A stretch of DNA of 64,000 nucleotides, taken from assembly GCA_036971715.1 (NCBI GenBank), contig JAVHJL010000008.1:2728001-2792000 (forward strand). Reading direction: 5' to 3'. Positions 37,001 through 48,310 of the stretch are shown piece by piece. A model generated the notes under the pieces. It worked only from the letters and a program-made list of their open reading frames with translations, ran no database searches and was not told the origin of the DNA. The first letter of the stretch is position 1, and each line of letters starts with the position of its first letter. Source of the DNA: Arthrobotrys musiformis (Eukaryota; Ascomycota; Orbiliomycetes; Orbiliales; Orbiliaceae). The position numbers were made by a program, and so were the translations under genes.

Positions 37001-38392
37001 GCGTTAGGATTCTAGACCGGGCGGAGCGGTCTATATAAGCGGCTCAAGTGAGGGAAGACCGAGACCTGTGAAAATTTTGGATACATGAATGCAAGATTGA
37101 AGATTGTGATATCGAGCTGTGTACTTGTGGTATATAAAGGCCGGCTGGCGGATCGCGGAGTCCCAATTGGGGGACTCGAGACGAACTGGTTTCGATCGAC
37201 CTCACGTGAAAAGTCGGTCCGATCGCGAAGTAGCCAGTGCCATACATAAATATAGTTTCCTTGATAAGGAAACTGATTTGCAAAACTCGAAACCGGGGCG
37301 TGCGTCCCATTATCCATAATCGTCTTAGTAGGGTTGGGCGGGTGCCGCCTGCCATTTCACATTCTCAATTCCACCTGATAGCTTGACGAGATGTGGGACG
37401 TATGTCAAGTAACGCTTGCCTGGGTCGATAATTCCTATATACTAGAACTAGACTGCTTTGGGACATGGTGTAGATAATACTAACTCTATTGTTTTGGCTG
37501 TGTGAGCATATTTTCTTTGGGATTTTGCCAATAATCTGGCACCGTACTCCCGCACTATTTTCTGGGCTCTGTGTTGAATTTGTGGTATTTTTGGCCCCTC
37601 TCAGCGCGAGCGGTAGATCTAGCACATATAAAGTCTAGAAGTACTTAAGTATATGCATATACGGAGTGGACTCGTCGCCGAAGCTAAGCAATTACTATGC
37701 GCATGTGAATTGTTGTATTCGTTGGGAATCTTCTCTCGGAAAATTGGTTTTGAGGTTATTTCTTACGGGATGGTCTACTCAACAGATCATTGTATAATTC
37801 GACAAGTTGACAATTAATTGTCGATAGGTTAACATTGATATAATGTTGATCAACATTGCAATCGACGTCGACAGAAATAGATCTGCTGAGCAGCTGAGGT
37901 ATATTACATCGATTGCCCGCACCGTTAACTGATCTGAACGACATTAGAGCGTATATTTACTACCTATTTCTATCTATGCATACCTAATGTAACTATACAT
38001 AATTTACTACAGATATATACACAATCGAGTGCCATTATGTAGTGGCGGCACTTGAATCGATGTACTGTGTCCCAAGCCCCTCCATGAGCTCTAGAGTCTG
38101 TTCCCGTTCGAATTTCGTGCATGCAGGCGATACAATCACTGTTACCTCTATTAGAGTGTTCTTTCTCTAGTGACAGCTCATTCCCCGGTTAAACGTGCGA
38201 CGTACTAGTATACATATCTATACTGAGGACAGCTTAATTATACTACACGAGCTCGGGAGTACTCGAGTCTTTTAAGGCATATGAGATATGTACACCAGAA
38301 GCAACTAGATCTAGATCTACAGAACTTCAAGTTGACACCGACTCTCTTGCCGCAATCACCCTCTCAGCCCTACGGCGCGTAATATCAAGGAT
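34011..38392. other. 4.4-kb intergenic region
   Basis: The first kilobase is T-rich 3' flank. A short plus-strand frame at 35597-35836 contains the peptide QFRLVSYPDRTKGDRF and overlaps a dispersed motif shared with other sites. I treat it as repeat-derived. A duplicated GTCTCAAGACC occurs near 36893-36916. No full gene is supported. Confidence 0.45.
35744..35781 (+). repeat. Dispersed motif copy (core TCGTACCCAGAC)
   Basis: About 35 bases here align with the reverse complement of 56023-56064 at roughly 80% identity. The shared part includes the core, GC(A/G)CAAAG and GTGACCG. Confidence 0.55.
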
Positions 38393-40090
38393 ATGGATTA
38401 TACGCTATTCAATGTTACAGGCGCTTCTTTTCCCTGGGTAAGTCAGACACAGTAGCATCTGGTTTACGAGATAAGTCGGCCGGGATATATTAATCATTTA
38501 TTAATTCTTTTTCGCATTAATGTTGCAGCTCACTTGATCGCTTGTCTAGCTAACTGCGTATATATATAGGGCATGTTTGGGAGTCTTTCAGATCTCATGG
38601 ATCAAATGAAAGTAGCTGCCCGACGGCGAGCGCAACCTTCCCTAGACTCTAACGGATCCGAGTCGACCCCGGCCCCGGTTGATTCAGGGACGTCTATATC
38701 ACCAATTCCGCCTACAAATGCGGCAATGGATACCGATCCGGATCCAACAGCTTCGGGTTCCGATAATCAGCAATATGCTCAGCTGAATTGGTCTACTTCA
38801 ATCGGAAACCCTCCCGTTCTTTTTCACAACCTCCAGCCACACCCTACTGCAAACACTGTGCCTAATTTCCCACAGGAGGGTGCTTCTAGCTCTGTAAACA
38901 TTTTCCAAGGATGCGATTCACAGATTCAGAAGTATTCGACAGCTGTACCGGCTCTCGGAGGGCCCCACATAGCTGACCGCTGCACCCAATTGCAAGACTA
39001 TTCCCCGACTGAACTCGCTCAATCTTTAACCCATACACGTCCGGAGCCTCAGGTGGAGCCTATCCTACCCGACCTAATTGAACAGGCGATATTGCAATAT
39101 CTGCCGTCTCAGGATGGCGGCAGCGGTTTGGAGACTCTACAGAACTCGGAAGCTTTACTCGCGCAGCCGCCAGACGTATCCGAACCCATACCCACTATCG
39201 GCCAATTGGTGAATGAAATATCTTTAGATGGGCGAACCCGGCAGCAAGGGACTGCAGCCGAAATAGTTCTCGTGGGCATAAAGGATCTCTTCTCGGCGGA
39301 TCCGATTACACTGGTAGAGGCGGGGAGTCTTCCAAAACTCTCATCCGAAAATTTTTCGAAATGGGCTATCGCCGTGGAGGGTTACCTAAGAGAGGAGGGG
39401 CTTTGGCCAACCTGGGACTCGACGACAAAACACGGGAACTGTCCTAATGAGGTGTCTCACCTATTACTGTCAACTGGACCATTAGGCCGATATCCATGCA
39501 ATCGTACCCTGTGTATTCTACGAGATAGGGTGGATGCAATGTGCATGCTCATCCTATCTCTAACTTGTCAGGAAAGCGATAGGTCTCTGATATTCTGCCA
39601 GGGCACCTTTACAAATGCCTGGAATTCCTTGCGAAACAAGTATGATCATGAAGGCACAAGGAATGAATACAGAACCGACTATATGGAGTTTCATCCGGTT
39701 TTTATCATGTCAAAATTTGGGTTCCCAGCATTCCAAAACGTCAAGTTGTCGGCCTTCCTGTCGATGACCCTTGGCCACTGGATGCAGTACGTGTATATGG
39801 TTCATCACCATTGGAAGGGGTCCCCACCCCTCGCAAAAAATTTGTCGGAGCTTCATTATTTAAAGGGTATTTTCAAACTTCTTCCGGATATACCCCCATA
39901 CAGAGACGTCAAAGAGTACTGGTTGATGAAATTAGAGACGAGGAAACCCAACGGAGATGAGTTTAACTTCAACGATGTTTTTGGATGGATTTCTTTGATG
40001 GAACTACCCGAAAATGAGTTTCTTCGGAGTCATTATGGTATCCCAGAGATGCCGGGATGTGCGTCTGGTAGCTTCTGGTCCCGGGACTAG
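38393..40090 (+). CDS. Orphan Copia-type Gag-like protein, 521 aa
   Basis: Exon 1 is 38393-38437 (MDYTLFNVTGASFPW) with a GTAAGT donor. Exon 2 is 38570-40090. The 132-base intron ends TATATATAG, with a canonical GCTAAC branch about 15-20 bases before it; the phase is 0. Without this intron the start is ATG 38573 (505 aa). Residues 1-265 are Ser/Pro/Gln-rich. Residues about 270-470 resemble the UBN2/DUF4219-type Gag of Ty1/Copia elements. Matching features are a KLSSENFSKWAIAVEGYL start and EGLW. They continue with a D-A-x-C-x-L-I-L-S-L helix, then an F-x-N-A-W-N-S-L-R-x-K-Y segment and L-x-x-I-F-K-L-L-P-D-I-P-P. There is no CCHC knuckle, protease, integrase or reverse transcriptase in or after the frame. 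The long intact frame suggests selection or recent insertion. A domesticated gag is my inference. Confidence 0.7.
38451..38474 (-). repeat. 24-bp dispersed repeat, copy B, inside the Gag-like gene intron
   Basis: Exact reverse complement of 29122-29145. It sits between the donor and branch point of the proposed intron. Confidence 0.75.
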
Positions 40091-40817
40091 AAGCCACTCG
40101 ATATATCGATGTCACACTAGCATTTCAACAACATCCGAGTTCCAGCCGTGTTGGTTGGCACAGCGAAGCCAGGAAGATCTCATGTGCGACTGGGCGGACG
40201 GGATCGTGTTCAATCATTGAAATTTTGTTTTCTTTTCCTTCGTCGTTAATGCCCCAGGCATCTGTAGCTTGCCATGTGGCATGCTTGTACTGGTGCTACA
40301 CACGAGCAGGACCTATATAGACGATACCAAGATTTCTAGAGCACGCCGCGGGGCATGCATGGGATACTATGTACTTGGTTATAGATTGGAACGTGTGGAT
40401 ATAGGGTGTGAGGAACTGTCTGGGGAAGTAGTGGGGGAATGGAGCGTTGTTTATGTACATGAATAACGACCTAGCGAAAGTATCAATAATGCTTTTGAAG
40501 TAATAGCGGTTAAGGAACGGTCCTCCAATGGGCTTTTCTAGAAAATGAATGAAATATCCCTAAAGAAAACTCCGCGGGCTAGGTAACCATCTTGTAAACC
40601 AAACGCTGTTACGGGTGATAGGTAAATATTTGTCGCGTCGCCGGACTCCGCAGCTTGGGTAAATATGGGACGGGCTTAGATCGAGATGATAATGCAGAAA
40701 ATAGATTCGGGGCTCTAATTGTGACGTCTGGGTACGAGGCTAGGCTATAAGGCTAAGTGATACTTTTTCTTGTCTTACTTTCGCCCCTTGACCCCAATAT
40801 GGTCCTGAAACGTTGTA
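40091..40817. other. Convergent intergenic region between Gag-like and F-box genes
   Basis: No gene seen. It contains a diverged copy of the CTCGTAAACCAG motif (about 40581-40610, with CTTGTAAACCAA) and a copy of the CTCGTACCCAGAC motif on the minus strand (40726-40738). Confidence 0.5.
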
Positions 40818-42392
40818 CTACATGAGAAGTAGCTCGATACCTTGCGTTATATAATATTCATGCAGTTCCTCCAGTTTGGGTAATAATGTTGGCCCCAATC
40901 CAAAACCACTGGATCTTGGTTTCCAGACATGGACTGTGGTGAGATTTGGCATATGCCCTGAAGTTATTGAGGATAGTGACTGCACGGCGCTTTGGTAGGC
41001 TTGTAACCGGTTTGTCTGCCCCCCTCGCGTTCTGTTGGTATCCTTCACCACCAGGTTCCTAAGCGAAGGGGGCAGGTATGATTCTAAATCTATCGGCTGC
41101 TCGTCCACACTTAAGATGCTCTTGAAATTAAGCCATAGGATTTTAAGATTTGGTATTTTCGAGATATAGGGAAGGAAGGAGGGGATGCCTTCTGTGAACG
41201 AGCAACCTATGTCCAGGATAAGGGTCTCCAGTGTCGCCGCGTGAGATGTTATAGCATCTTCTACTATAGCCTCATGATCCACAAAGGAGCTGTCGGTGAG
41301 TTTTAGAACCTTGAGATGTGCTGCCGATCGGATTATTGGAAGGATGTTCCATTGACCCATCCAAGAGCCGTTGAACTCCACCCTTTCGAGTTCGGAGGCT
41401 GAACGACAGGATATTTCCAGAAGATCTTCTTCTGAACAGTTGCGGTAGTTGAGGCGGATTTCTTCGTCGTATCTATTGCTCCTAAAGGCGAGGCTTCTGG
41501 CGCTATTATTCCCAGCGCCAAAATTAACACCAACCTGCGGAACAGAAAAGGAAATGGGGATATTGGGCGAGTCGGTTGAAAGTTGGTTGGGATTTGTTCC
41601 AAAGGAGATACCGCGTGGGTCGTGCCATTGCTTGTGCACTGTAAACCTGCGAAGGGCCGGGAGCTGTAAAATCTCTGCAACGGTAGTACTGCAAGGATAC
41701 TCTCCATGAGATTCGACATCGCCGTACTGGAGATTAACGGAGCTGAGATATTCGTAACAAGGCGGGTTAATGGTCTTCCATGCGACTATGAGGTGCCGAG
41801 TTGAGGGTATACCGGGGCGAGCCTCATCGCCTAACGTGAGGGATAGCTCAGTCAAATTAGGGAGGAGGTATGTTAAGAGAGTAACAAATACACCCGCATC
41901 GCCTGAATTTATCCCGTCTAGTAATACGGGATACGCTATTCCATATTTTCGAGCAACACCTCGACATGCATTCATTTGTAGGTCGAGGTTTTCCTCGCAC
42001 ATGTAGCCTCGCAGCCTTTTCCAATAGCTAGACGACGACCACGGACCCACCTTGAGCTCCCGGGTTACATAACCGAGTTCCGGATACTCGTGCAGGTAAG
42101 AAATCAGGGGAACGTAGGCAAGAAGGATGGAATCACAAGACATAGAACTCGAGTGAAGGGACATGCAATTCGCGCTGTGAGACAGTTCGAGCCGTCTATG
42201 CAGTAGGGGATAAGAGACATGCCGCAGCCTGCTACAGGAATGGGCAACTGAGAGGAGGCATGATGCGCCTGGTCCATATGAGAGGTAGTAGATTTTGGAG
42301 TGGGGCCTCCGTACAGCGACGCTAGATTCTTGCTGCAAGTTCTCGATAATCTGGATCAGAAGCTCTGTAGGGAGCGAGAGAATTGTAGTCAT
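40818..42392 (-). CDS. F-box protein, 524 aa (paralogue 1)
   Basis: A single exon from ATG 42392 (MTTILSLPTELLIQIIENLQ) to a stop at 40818. The N-terminus fits the F-box consensus LPxELLxxIxxxL. Its second half (SVAHSCSRLRHVSYPLLHRR) follows after a 20-residue insertion. The rest holds irregular Leu-rich repeats (LLPNLTELSLTLG, HLKVLKLTDSS, ATLETLILDIG, NLKILWLNFKS), the usual substrate-binding part of fungal F-box proteins in SCF ubiquitin ligases. It shares a layout with the plus-strand gene at 48311, including an ELGYVTRELKVGPW block, a YLLPxL block and a YPCSTTVAEILQLPAL block. The substrate is unknown. Confidence 0.82.
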   Translation of the reverse strand: MTTILSLPTELLIQIIENLQQESSVAVRRPHSKIYYLSYGPGASCLLSVAHSCSRLRHVSYPLLHRRLELSHSANCMSLHSSSMSCDSILLAYVPLISYLHEYPELGYVTRELKVGPWSSSSYWKRLRGYMCEENLDLQMNACRGVARKYGIAYPVLLDGINSGDAGVFVTLLTYLLPNLTELSLTLGDEARPGIPSTRHLIVAWKTINPPCYEYLSSVNLQYGDVESHGEYPCSTTVAEILQLPALRRFTVHKQWHDPRGISFGTNPNQLSTDSPNIPISFSVPQVGVNFGAGNNSARSLAFRSNRYDEEIRLNYRNCSEEDLLEISCRSASELERVEFNGSWMGQWNILPIIRSAAHLKVLKLTDSSFVDHEAIVEDAITSHAATLETLILDIGCSFTEGIPSFLPYISKIPNLKILWLNFKSILSVDEQPIDLESYLPPSLRNLVVKDTNRTRGGQTNRLQAYQSAVQSLSSITSGHMPNLTTVHVWKPRSSGFGLGPTLLPKLEELHEYYITQGIELLLM

Positions 42393-44418
42393 AGCGGACA
42401 AGATCGCAGCCCCTGTAGGACAACTACTTCTCTAGTGGAAGTTGGTGGCGATATAGAGTCGATAGGCAGACAAAGAGGCTGTTGGGATAAATCCAAAACC
42501 CGATACGTAACTGACGAAGCCGTTGAGGCGGAGTAGACGTTTTGTGTTGTTCTGTGTTGGATGTATGCAATGTCTCCACCTCTTTCTGCAGTGTCAAACG
42601 TAATTTGGACTTTCCAAGATACGTCGGAGCCAGCTGAGGTACTTTCCCTTCTGCTTCACCCTTCTCGGTACCGGCGGATTGGTACTCTGGGTTTAACCTT
42701 GACCTTGACCTTGAAGTCCTCGACCTTCTCGGCAGCTAGTAGAGTTGTCTTGGATGGGGTCGCAAACGATTGCTGTTCCGCGAATTCCGTTTTAATTCGG
42801 TTCAATTGATCAAAGGTTTCAGTTCGCCAGCGCCAGCCTCGTTCCCGTTCGCCTAAACTTGGGGCCTGGCTTGCGGGGTTGAATTGGCAATGCAATGTCC
42901 AGCTCTGCAGGGCCCTTGGGAGGCTGCAACTTTTTCGAACAAGCCGTGGTTTCTGCTATAGCAAATGCAAGGCCAAGTGAGCGGCTGTGCTGCTCCTAGC
43001 TGGTTCGCAGCTGCTCGATCGATTTTGGGACTCTGAGAATCGGTTTCGCTTCCAACAAGGGTTGTCCCGGGCTCCCGTTCCTACCTGCATGCAGATGACG
43101 ATTGAAGATACCCTGACGGTGGGAATCGAAGCGGGCGAATAGCAGAACAGATCCAGAGACACTGGGCTGTTTCTGAGAGTGATGGCAGGCAGAGTATGTA
43201 TGTACGTTCTTTGTCAGCACGTATAACATATGGGAAAAGTCGATGGTGTACTGTTGGTAAAAGAGACAGGGTTGCCAGCTTAGAGCAATCGAGCTAACAA
43301 ATTAACTGGAAGTCCTTGCTGCCAAGCGATTCAAGCATGGCTGGATCATATACAAGGGAATGGCCGATCAGGTGACTAACGGACAGGCCCGTGCGTCCCC
43401 TCGGGTTCGTGTCCGTGGGGGTTCGGGCATAGGAGCTAGCAGGTCGCGATGAGGTACCTTCGATGTGCTAGGGGGCCTTACCGGTGCAGACTTTTAAACA
43501 GTGGGCCTCACTTTCAGATATTGATTTGGTCACCCTTTCTCCCAAAAAAAACATTCTTCCTCTGCATTTTCTTTTTTCTTTTTTCTTCTTCCTCCAACTC
43601 TTACGTTTACATTTATTGTTTCTTTTGGCAGGTCTGATTTCGCGGCGGGCGCGGGCATCTATGTTGTATACGCAGGAGGGATCAAAAAGAGGGGGTCAGG
43701 TGTCCCGCCATCGACGCTCCTTTGGCTGTATCGCAAAAAGGAGGGGTAGTTACTTAATCATGATCTGACCGCAGAAAATTCTCAGGCCTCGCGAGCTGGG
43801 TCACGTTGTATGACTCTTGCTTTGGAGGTTCGCCATCGTCCGCCGCCCCTCCGCTACGTTTTTTTCTTATTCTCTTTCCTTGCTGTCGAATTCAAACCCC
43901 GAAATAACAGGGATAGTACAAGTAGCGGAACCAGGATCTAAGGTGCATCAATGGCTATGCTGTCCGCCATATCTTTCTGTCCTACGTCTTCTGGTGGAAA
44001 AGCAATTTTAAGGCCTTCTCGCGATGGCATATAATAGAATTCCGCGAACAAAGACCCATGATGGTTTTTGCCAACTCATACCCACACCTACCTGTCGCCG
44101 CCTAGCGGGAAGGAGGCCTTGAGGAAATTTATAAAAATATGAGGCTTGCATGGGGCGGCTCTCCATTGTATACGCACTTAAAACAGCAACTCCCCTCTGT
44201 TTATGCTTCTTTATACACTCCTTATTTTAGACTTATACCTCTAGGTATATATATGTCCTATCCCTTCGAATTCCCTCCAAGTTGTCGCTAGACGTCGATC
44301 GGCCCCAGATTCCAGCACAGTCAACCTACCCAAGTTCGCCAAACGCTCAAATCGCAATTGAAGATATACCTAATTCGCTTTAGTTCTATTGCTACTCATT
44401 ACATCAAGAGCTAACAAA
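42393..44418. other. Divergent intergenic region
   Basis: This is upstream of the F-box gene (minus) and the 244-aa gene (plus). A pyrimidine-rich block lies at about 43540-43625. No gene is supported. Confidence 0.5.
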
Positions 44419-45242
44419 ATGGTCCCGGAGCTCGAAAAAGGTCAGAGGGTTCAAAAACGTGGAGGGAAAAAGAAGGGCTCCCGTCGCCATTCGGTCCACG
44501 CCATCGAGCCACATCCTCTACGAGAAGGTAGAAATGGTGAGGTCGTAGATAACCGGCCTCCCATCCTTAGGGAAGCCCAGCGAGTAAGTCTATTCCATAT
44601 ATATGTTTCCTACAGATACGTTTGGCAATAGTTTAGCGTGACCACTCGACAAATGCTCATACATTACCATAGCTTACAGAAGATACCGAGCGAATGCTCC
44701 TGCCGAGGTTTGAATCGTTCTCGAACAATGTCTGCATGGAAGAAAACTTCTTCTCCGGACAATCCTTCACAGAAGCATTCTCACAAATGGACGATGTTAT
44801 CCATCCCAACACCGTGCCTTGCAAGAATTCTGAGGTCAAGGACTGGATAAATAACCCAAATGCACCATACTTCTATAACCCTCCTCATGCCTATGAAGCG
44901 AGCTCCTCAGACGCTCAAATGTATTCTCGGGACGCTTTAGGTCCTAGGGACTACTACGAGAGCGAGAGGCGCCTCCGAGTATCGAATGATGTCACCTATC
45001 AGTACGGCAGGGACCCCGTCTTTGATGTTAATGTAATTAACGAGACAATCGCGCGGGCCCAGTCCCACCGGAGAGAGGTTGCAGAGCGTGGCTTCGAAGA
45101 AGAGCACACTGATCTCGTGCCTGGTATGGAGGCCCTAACCCTCAACAGGCCAACCTTAAAGACGCTGAGACGACATTCAGCCTCGGTTGGTGCGAGGGAC
45201 GCTTCCGAGTACAAGCAGCCTCGTGGCATCAGGAAACGCTAA
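44419..45242 (+). CDS. Hypothetical basic protein, 244 aa
   Basis: Exon 1 is 44419-44583 (MVPELEKGQRVQKRGGKKKG..., ATG in the strong context AAAATGG). The 89-base intron has a GTAAGT donor and a CCATAG acceptor, phase 0. Exon 2 is 44673-45242. A nearby TTACAG acceptor would break the frame, so CATAG is preferred. The N-terminus is strongly basic (KRGGKKKGSRRH), suggesting nuclear targeting. The middle is acidic and aromatic (DWINNPNAPYFYNPPHAYE) and the C-terminus is basic (TLKTLRRHSAS, QPRGIRKR). No domain is recognised. A codon-like frame continues just downstream (45257-45445) and may be an alternative last exon. Confidence 0.7.
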
Positions 45243-48200
45243 TTCGTCGGGAGCGTTTGACTGACTGTTGCAAGGCGGAATGGAAGGCAACATCAGTATA
45301 CGGGCCGCCTCATCCACATAAACTTATAATTTTCTCAGCCGAATCTTCATCGGCGAGTTTATCTCAGGAAGATGATTTGGACATCCGTCCATTAACCCCC
45401 GTCCCCGAATCCCTCAAAATCCTCTCTAATTTTACCCTCGGCTGATGAACTTTGCCGTGGAAAGAGATTTTCTTGAGATGGGATATTGCTCGAGCTTTCG
45501 GCCTGGAGGAAATCATTGCCTTAATTTTTGAATGCCATGAAATGGTACTACAATAACGACACTGATGCCTCGGTTACCCCTAACGCTCCGTAAGGGTAGA
45601 AGGCGTATACACCGTACACCGAACCTTTGCGTTTTGTATGCATTTCTGCGAAAGTTTAAGCACTCTTCAGCCTTACTTTCTTTTGGATTTCGCAGTTGGA
45701 TTTATTTACCCGTTCCTCTGCCTCTCCGTCGAAGCCCTCCTAACTCCAAGATCCTTTTGCTCGCAACTTGCACTTTTTTGAACCTTTGAGGCGATTTCCC
45801 TGATTTATCTGCATTTACCGCGTGCAATTCATTTTCTGATATCATTTTGGATTTTTATTCTGGTACCCTTCTCCATTTTCTTGCCTTTATTTTTTCTTGT
45901 TCGAGAAAACGACATAACATTTTCCCCCGTTGTTCGTTAGCTGCGACAACCTAATCCAACCCGTCAAACTATGCGGATTGGAGGCGGGAGCGGCAAGGGA
46001 TTGCTGCTGGGCGAGGGCAAACGCCCGAAGCATCGCAGTGCTTGTATGTGCGTTCACAAGCGTCAATCCTACGGAGAAAAGTCAAAACAATCGTGATTGC
46101 AAGACAACTCCACAACGGGCCGCACCAGCCGGCTGGTATAAGATAAGATGGGATGGGACGGGATGAGATGAGATGATCATTATTAGGATCCCGATTGTAT
46201 TTTTTTTCTTCCTCTTGTTCTGTGTTTGTTTTCAAATTGATATTTGCATACATGTATGTACTGGCTTTAATTGATCAATATTAATCCCGTTGAAATTGAC
46301 GCCTTTGAGCTACCGTAGTCGGAAGTAATGTCGCCCCATTCTTAAAAAAGAAATATATTCTTTCTTTCTTGTTTCTTTCCTTGGCTTTGCTATTTACGAT
46401 TGATACTGAACATTAGATCGAAAGAAATGGTATGAGATAAGGAGCGCCTCAAATCCGTTTTTTTTTTTTTTTTTTGCTTCCCTTGAAAGGGCTTTAGGTT
46501 ACAATGCACGTGCAAGTTGTGGTGTAGACCGTTTGCAATTGGCATGTGCACCCTGCATATACCTAGCAGTGCTACCAAAATCAAACAGAAATCGCGGCGC
46601 TATCGAATCGGAACAGCCTGCTGTTTTATGGGAACGCGAGATTTTGACAGCCTCGCCTCAAACCTGCTTCAGTAAATATCAATACTGAAGGCTAACGTCT
46701 ACGAATGTACATGTACGTGTAGACCCTTGTGAATCCTATACGTAACCATGGAAAGGAAAACGGAAAGAAACTACTTTTACAATGTCCGATTGATCCTTCA
46801 CTTCTCAAACATGCGTTTTAACGTGCTTTTGGGTTTGGGCCCCGCTCGGCATAATTTTTTTTTTTTTTTGTGGTTTTAACTTGACAGGGCGTCGGTGCGG
46901 CTTTCAAAAGAACGTAGCCTCGTTTTCTTCCTTGTCAGACTTTATAATTTTTTTTTTTTTTTTTTTGCATTATGAATAATGTTGTCTTAGCGAGGTAGCC
47001 GCGGGTTGGCGAGGGCCGATGGGCAGGTCATCCTTTTCTCTGAAGGTGGTATATGGTAGATTTGTAATCACAGTACCTGGTAAACGCAAGGACTTCTCTA
47101 GCATCTCGGACTCGTGTCTGCTATCTCGGACTGAGAAATAAGCCAATACACGATTCTCTTCTCCGTAGAGATCTCGGAATTCAACAGTCAGTGGCGAAAA
47201 AAAAAAAAAAAAAAGTCAAACAGGAAAAAAGTGAGCTTGGAAAGATAGAGAACGAGAACAGTTGGAACAATCAATATGAGATCTAGATGTTTCCTTTGTT
47301 TCCTGCGAGGTCCACTGCATTAAAGTTTGAATTTTTTCGCCACGGATGCATCCATAAACTCCTTTCATGGAGCGTAAGTGCATATACGGCTTGCAATGTA
47401 AAAAATGAAATTGTACTCAGACAGCAATGCGTCTACGCAATGGTACTCTGATCCAGATCAATTTATCAGGTGATGATCCCTCCCTTGAACCGGAAAGGTA
47501 GGTATAACTCACCGGTTAGAACGTCGCATTCTTTGCGAATTTATTGCTCCTTTGGTTCTTTTTTTCCTCCTTGCTTTTTTCGCGGGCGCGCGAGCGCGAA
47601 TTTCTGTAGTAAGTAATAGTGGGGTAAACCCTCCCATCGGAGGGCCGCCTATGAAGGGAAAAGCAAAGATTACGTCTTAATTGAATCTTTTTAGTATGTG
47701 TTTGAGTCTTTGCCCATGCGAACCAGCGCCGGAGACGTTTCTATGAGTTGAATGACGCGGAATTAATTGCAGGATGCGCTTTGTGTTGAGGTGTGTTATT
47801 CCGAGAGGGCTGATTGATCGATGCAAGCATACGTACGCGCGGGGCCTGACGTGCTTCAAGTATCCTGTAACACGTTCATATCTCGCGTTTTCCCTATAGG
47901 CTTAGAGAGACGTGGCAGAGAAAGGCTTATGGACGGGACGATATCCGGGTTTGCATCGTGGAGGATCTAGCTGGGCACGCATAGTGCAGGTACGTACATT
48001 TATGGCCGAGCCCCTCGTTAACTTGACCGCTTCATGCGGTGCGAAAGTCTACGTACCTCGAACATACGATAAACAACTGACACCGACTAGCTGCTGTCAA
48101 ACAAGTCTCCGCTACGGTAGCAAATAGGAGTCATTCTCTCTATGCCCCGGTGAATTTTATTGGCTTCCCTTCCATCGATCTCCCGCATAGAACCATAGGA

Positions 48201-48310
48201 ACGGAATTTTGAATATTTCGAAATTTCGGGCTCTGTGTCGGAGGCTGGAGAGATAGATCCCTGAGCCAGCGTGCGCTTTCCAGGGCCCCTTTCTTTGCCC
48301 TGGGAGCAAA
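45243..48310. other. 3-kb intergenic region rich in homopolymers
   Basis: Besides the possible alternative exon, it holds a GGGAT/GAGAT satellite patch (46138-46175) and four homopolymers of 15-19 bases. These are poly-T at 46458-46475, 46855-46869 and 46948-46966, and poly-A at 47197-47214. No gene is supported. Confidence 0.55.
46458..47214. repeat. Cluster of four homopolymer tracts
   Basis: Three poly-T tracts (18, 15 and 19 nt) and one poly-A tract (18 nt) lie within 760 bases. Confidence 0.85.
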
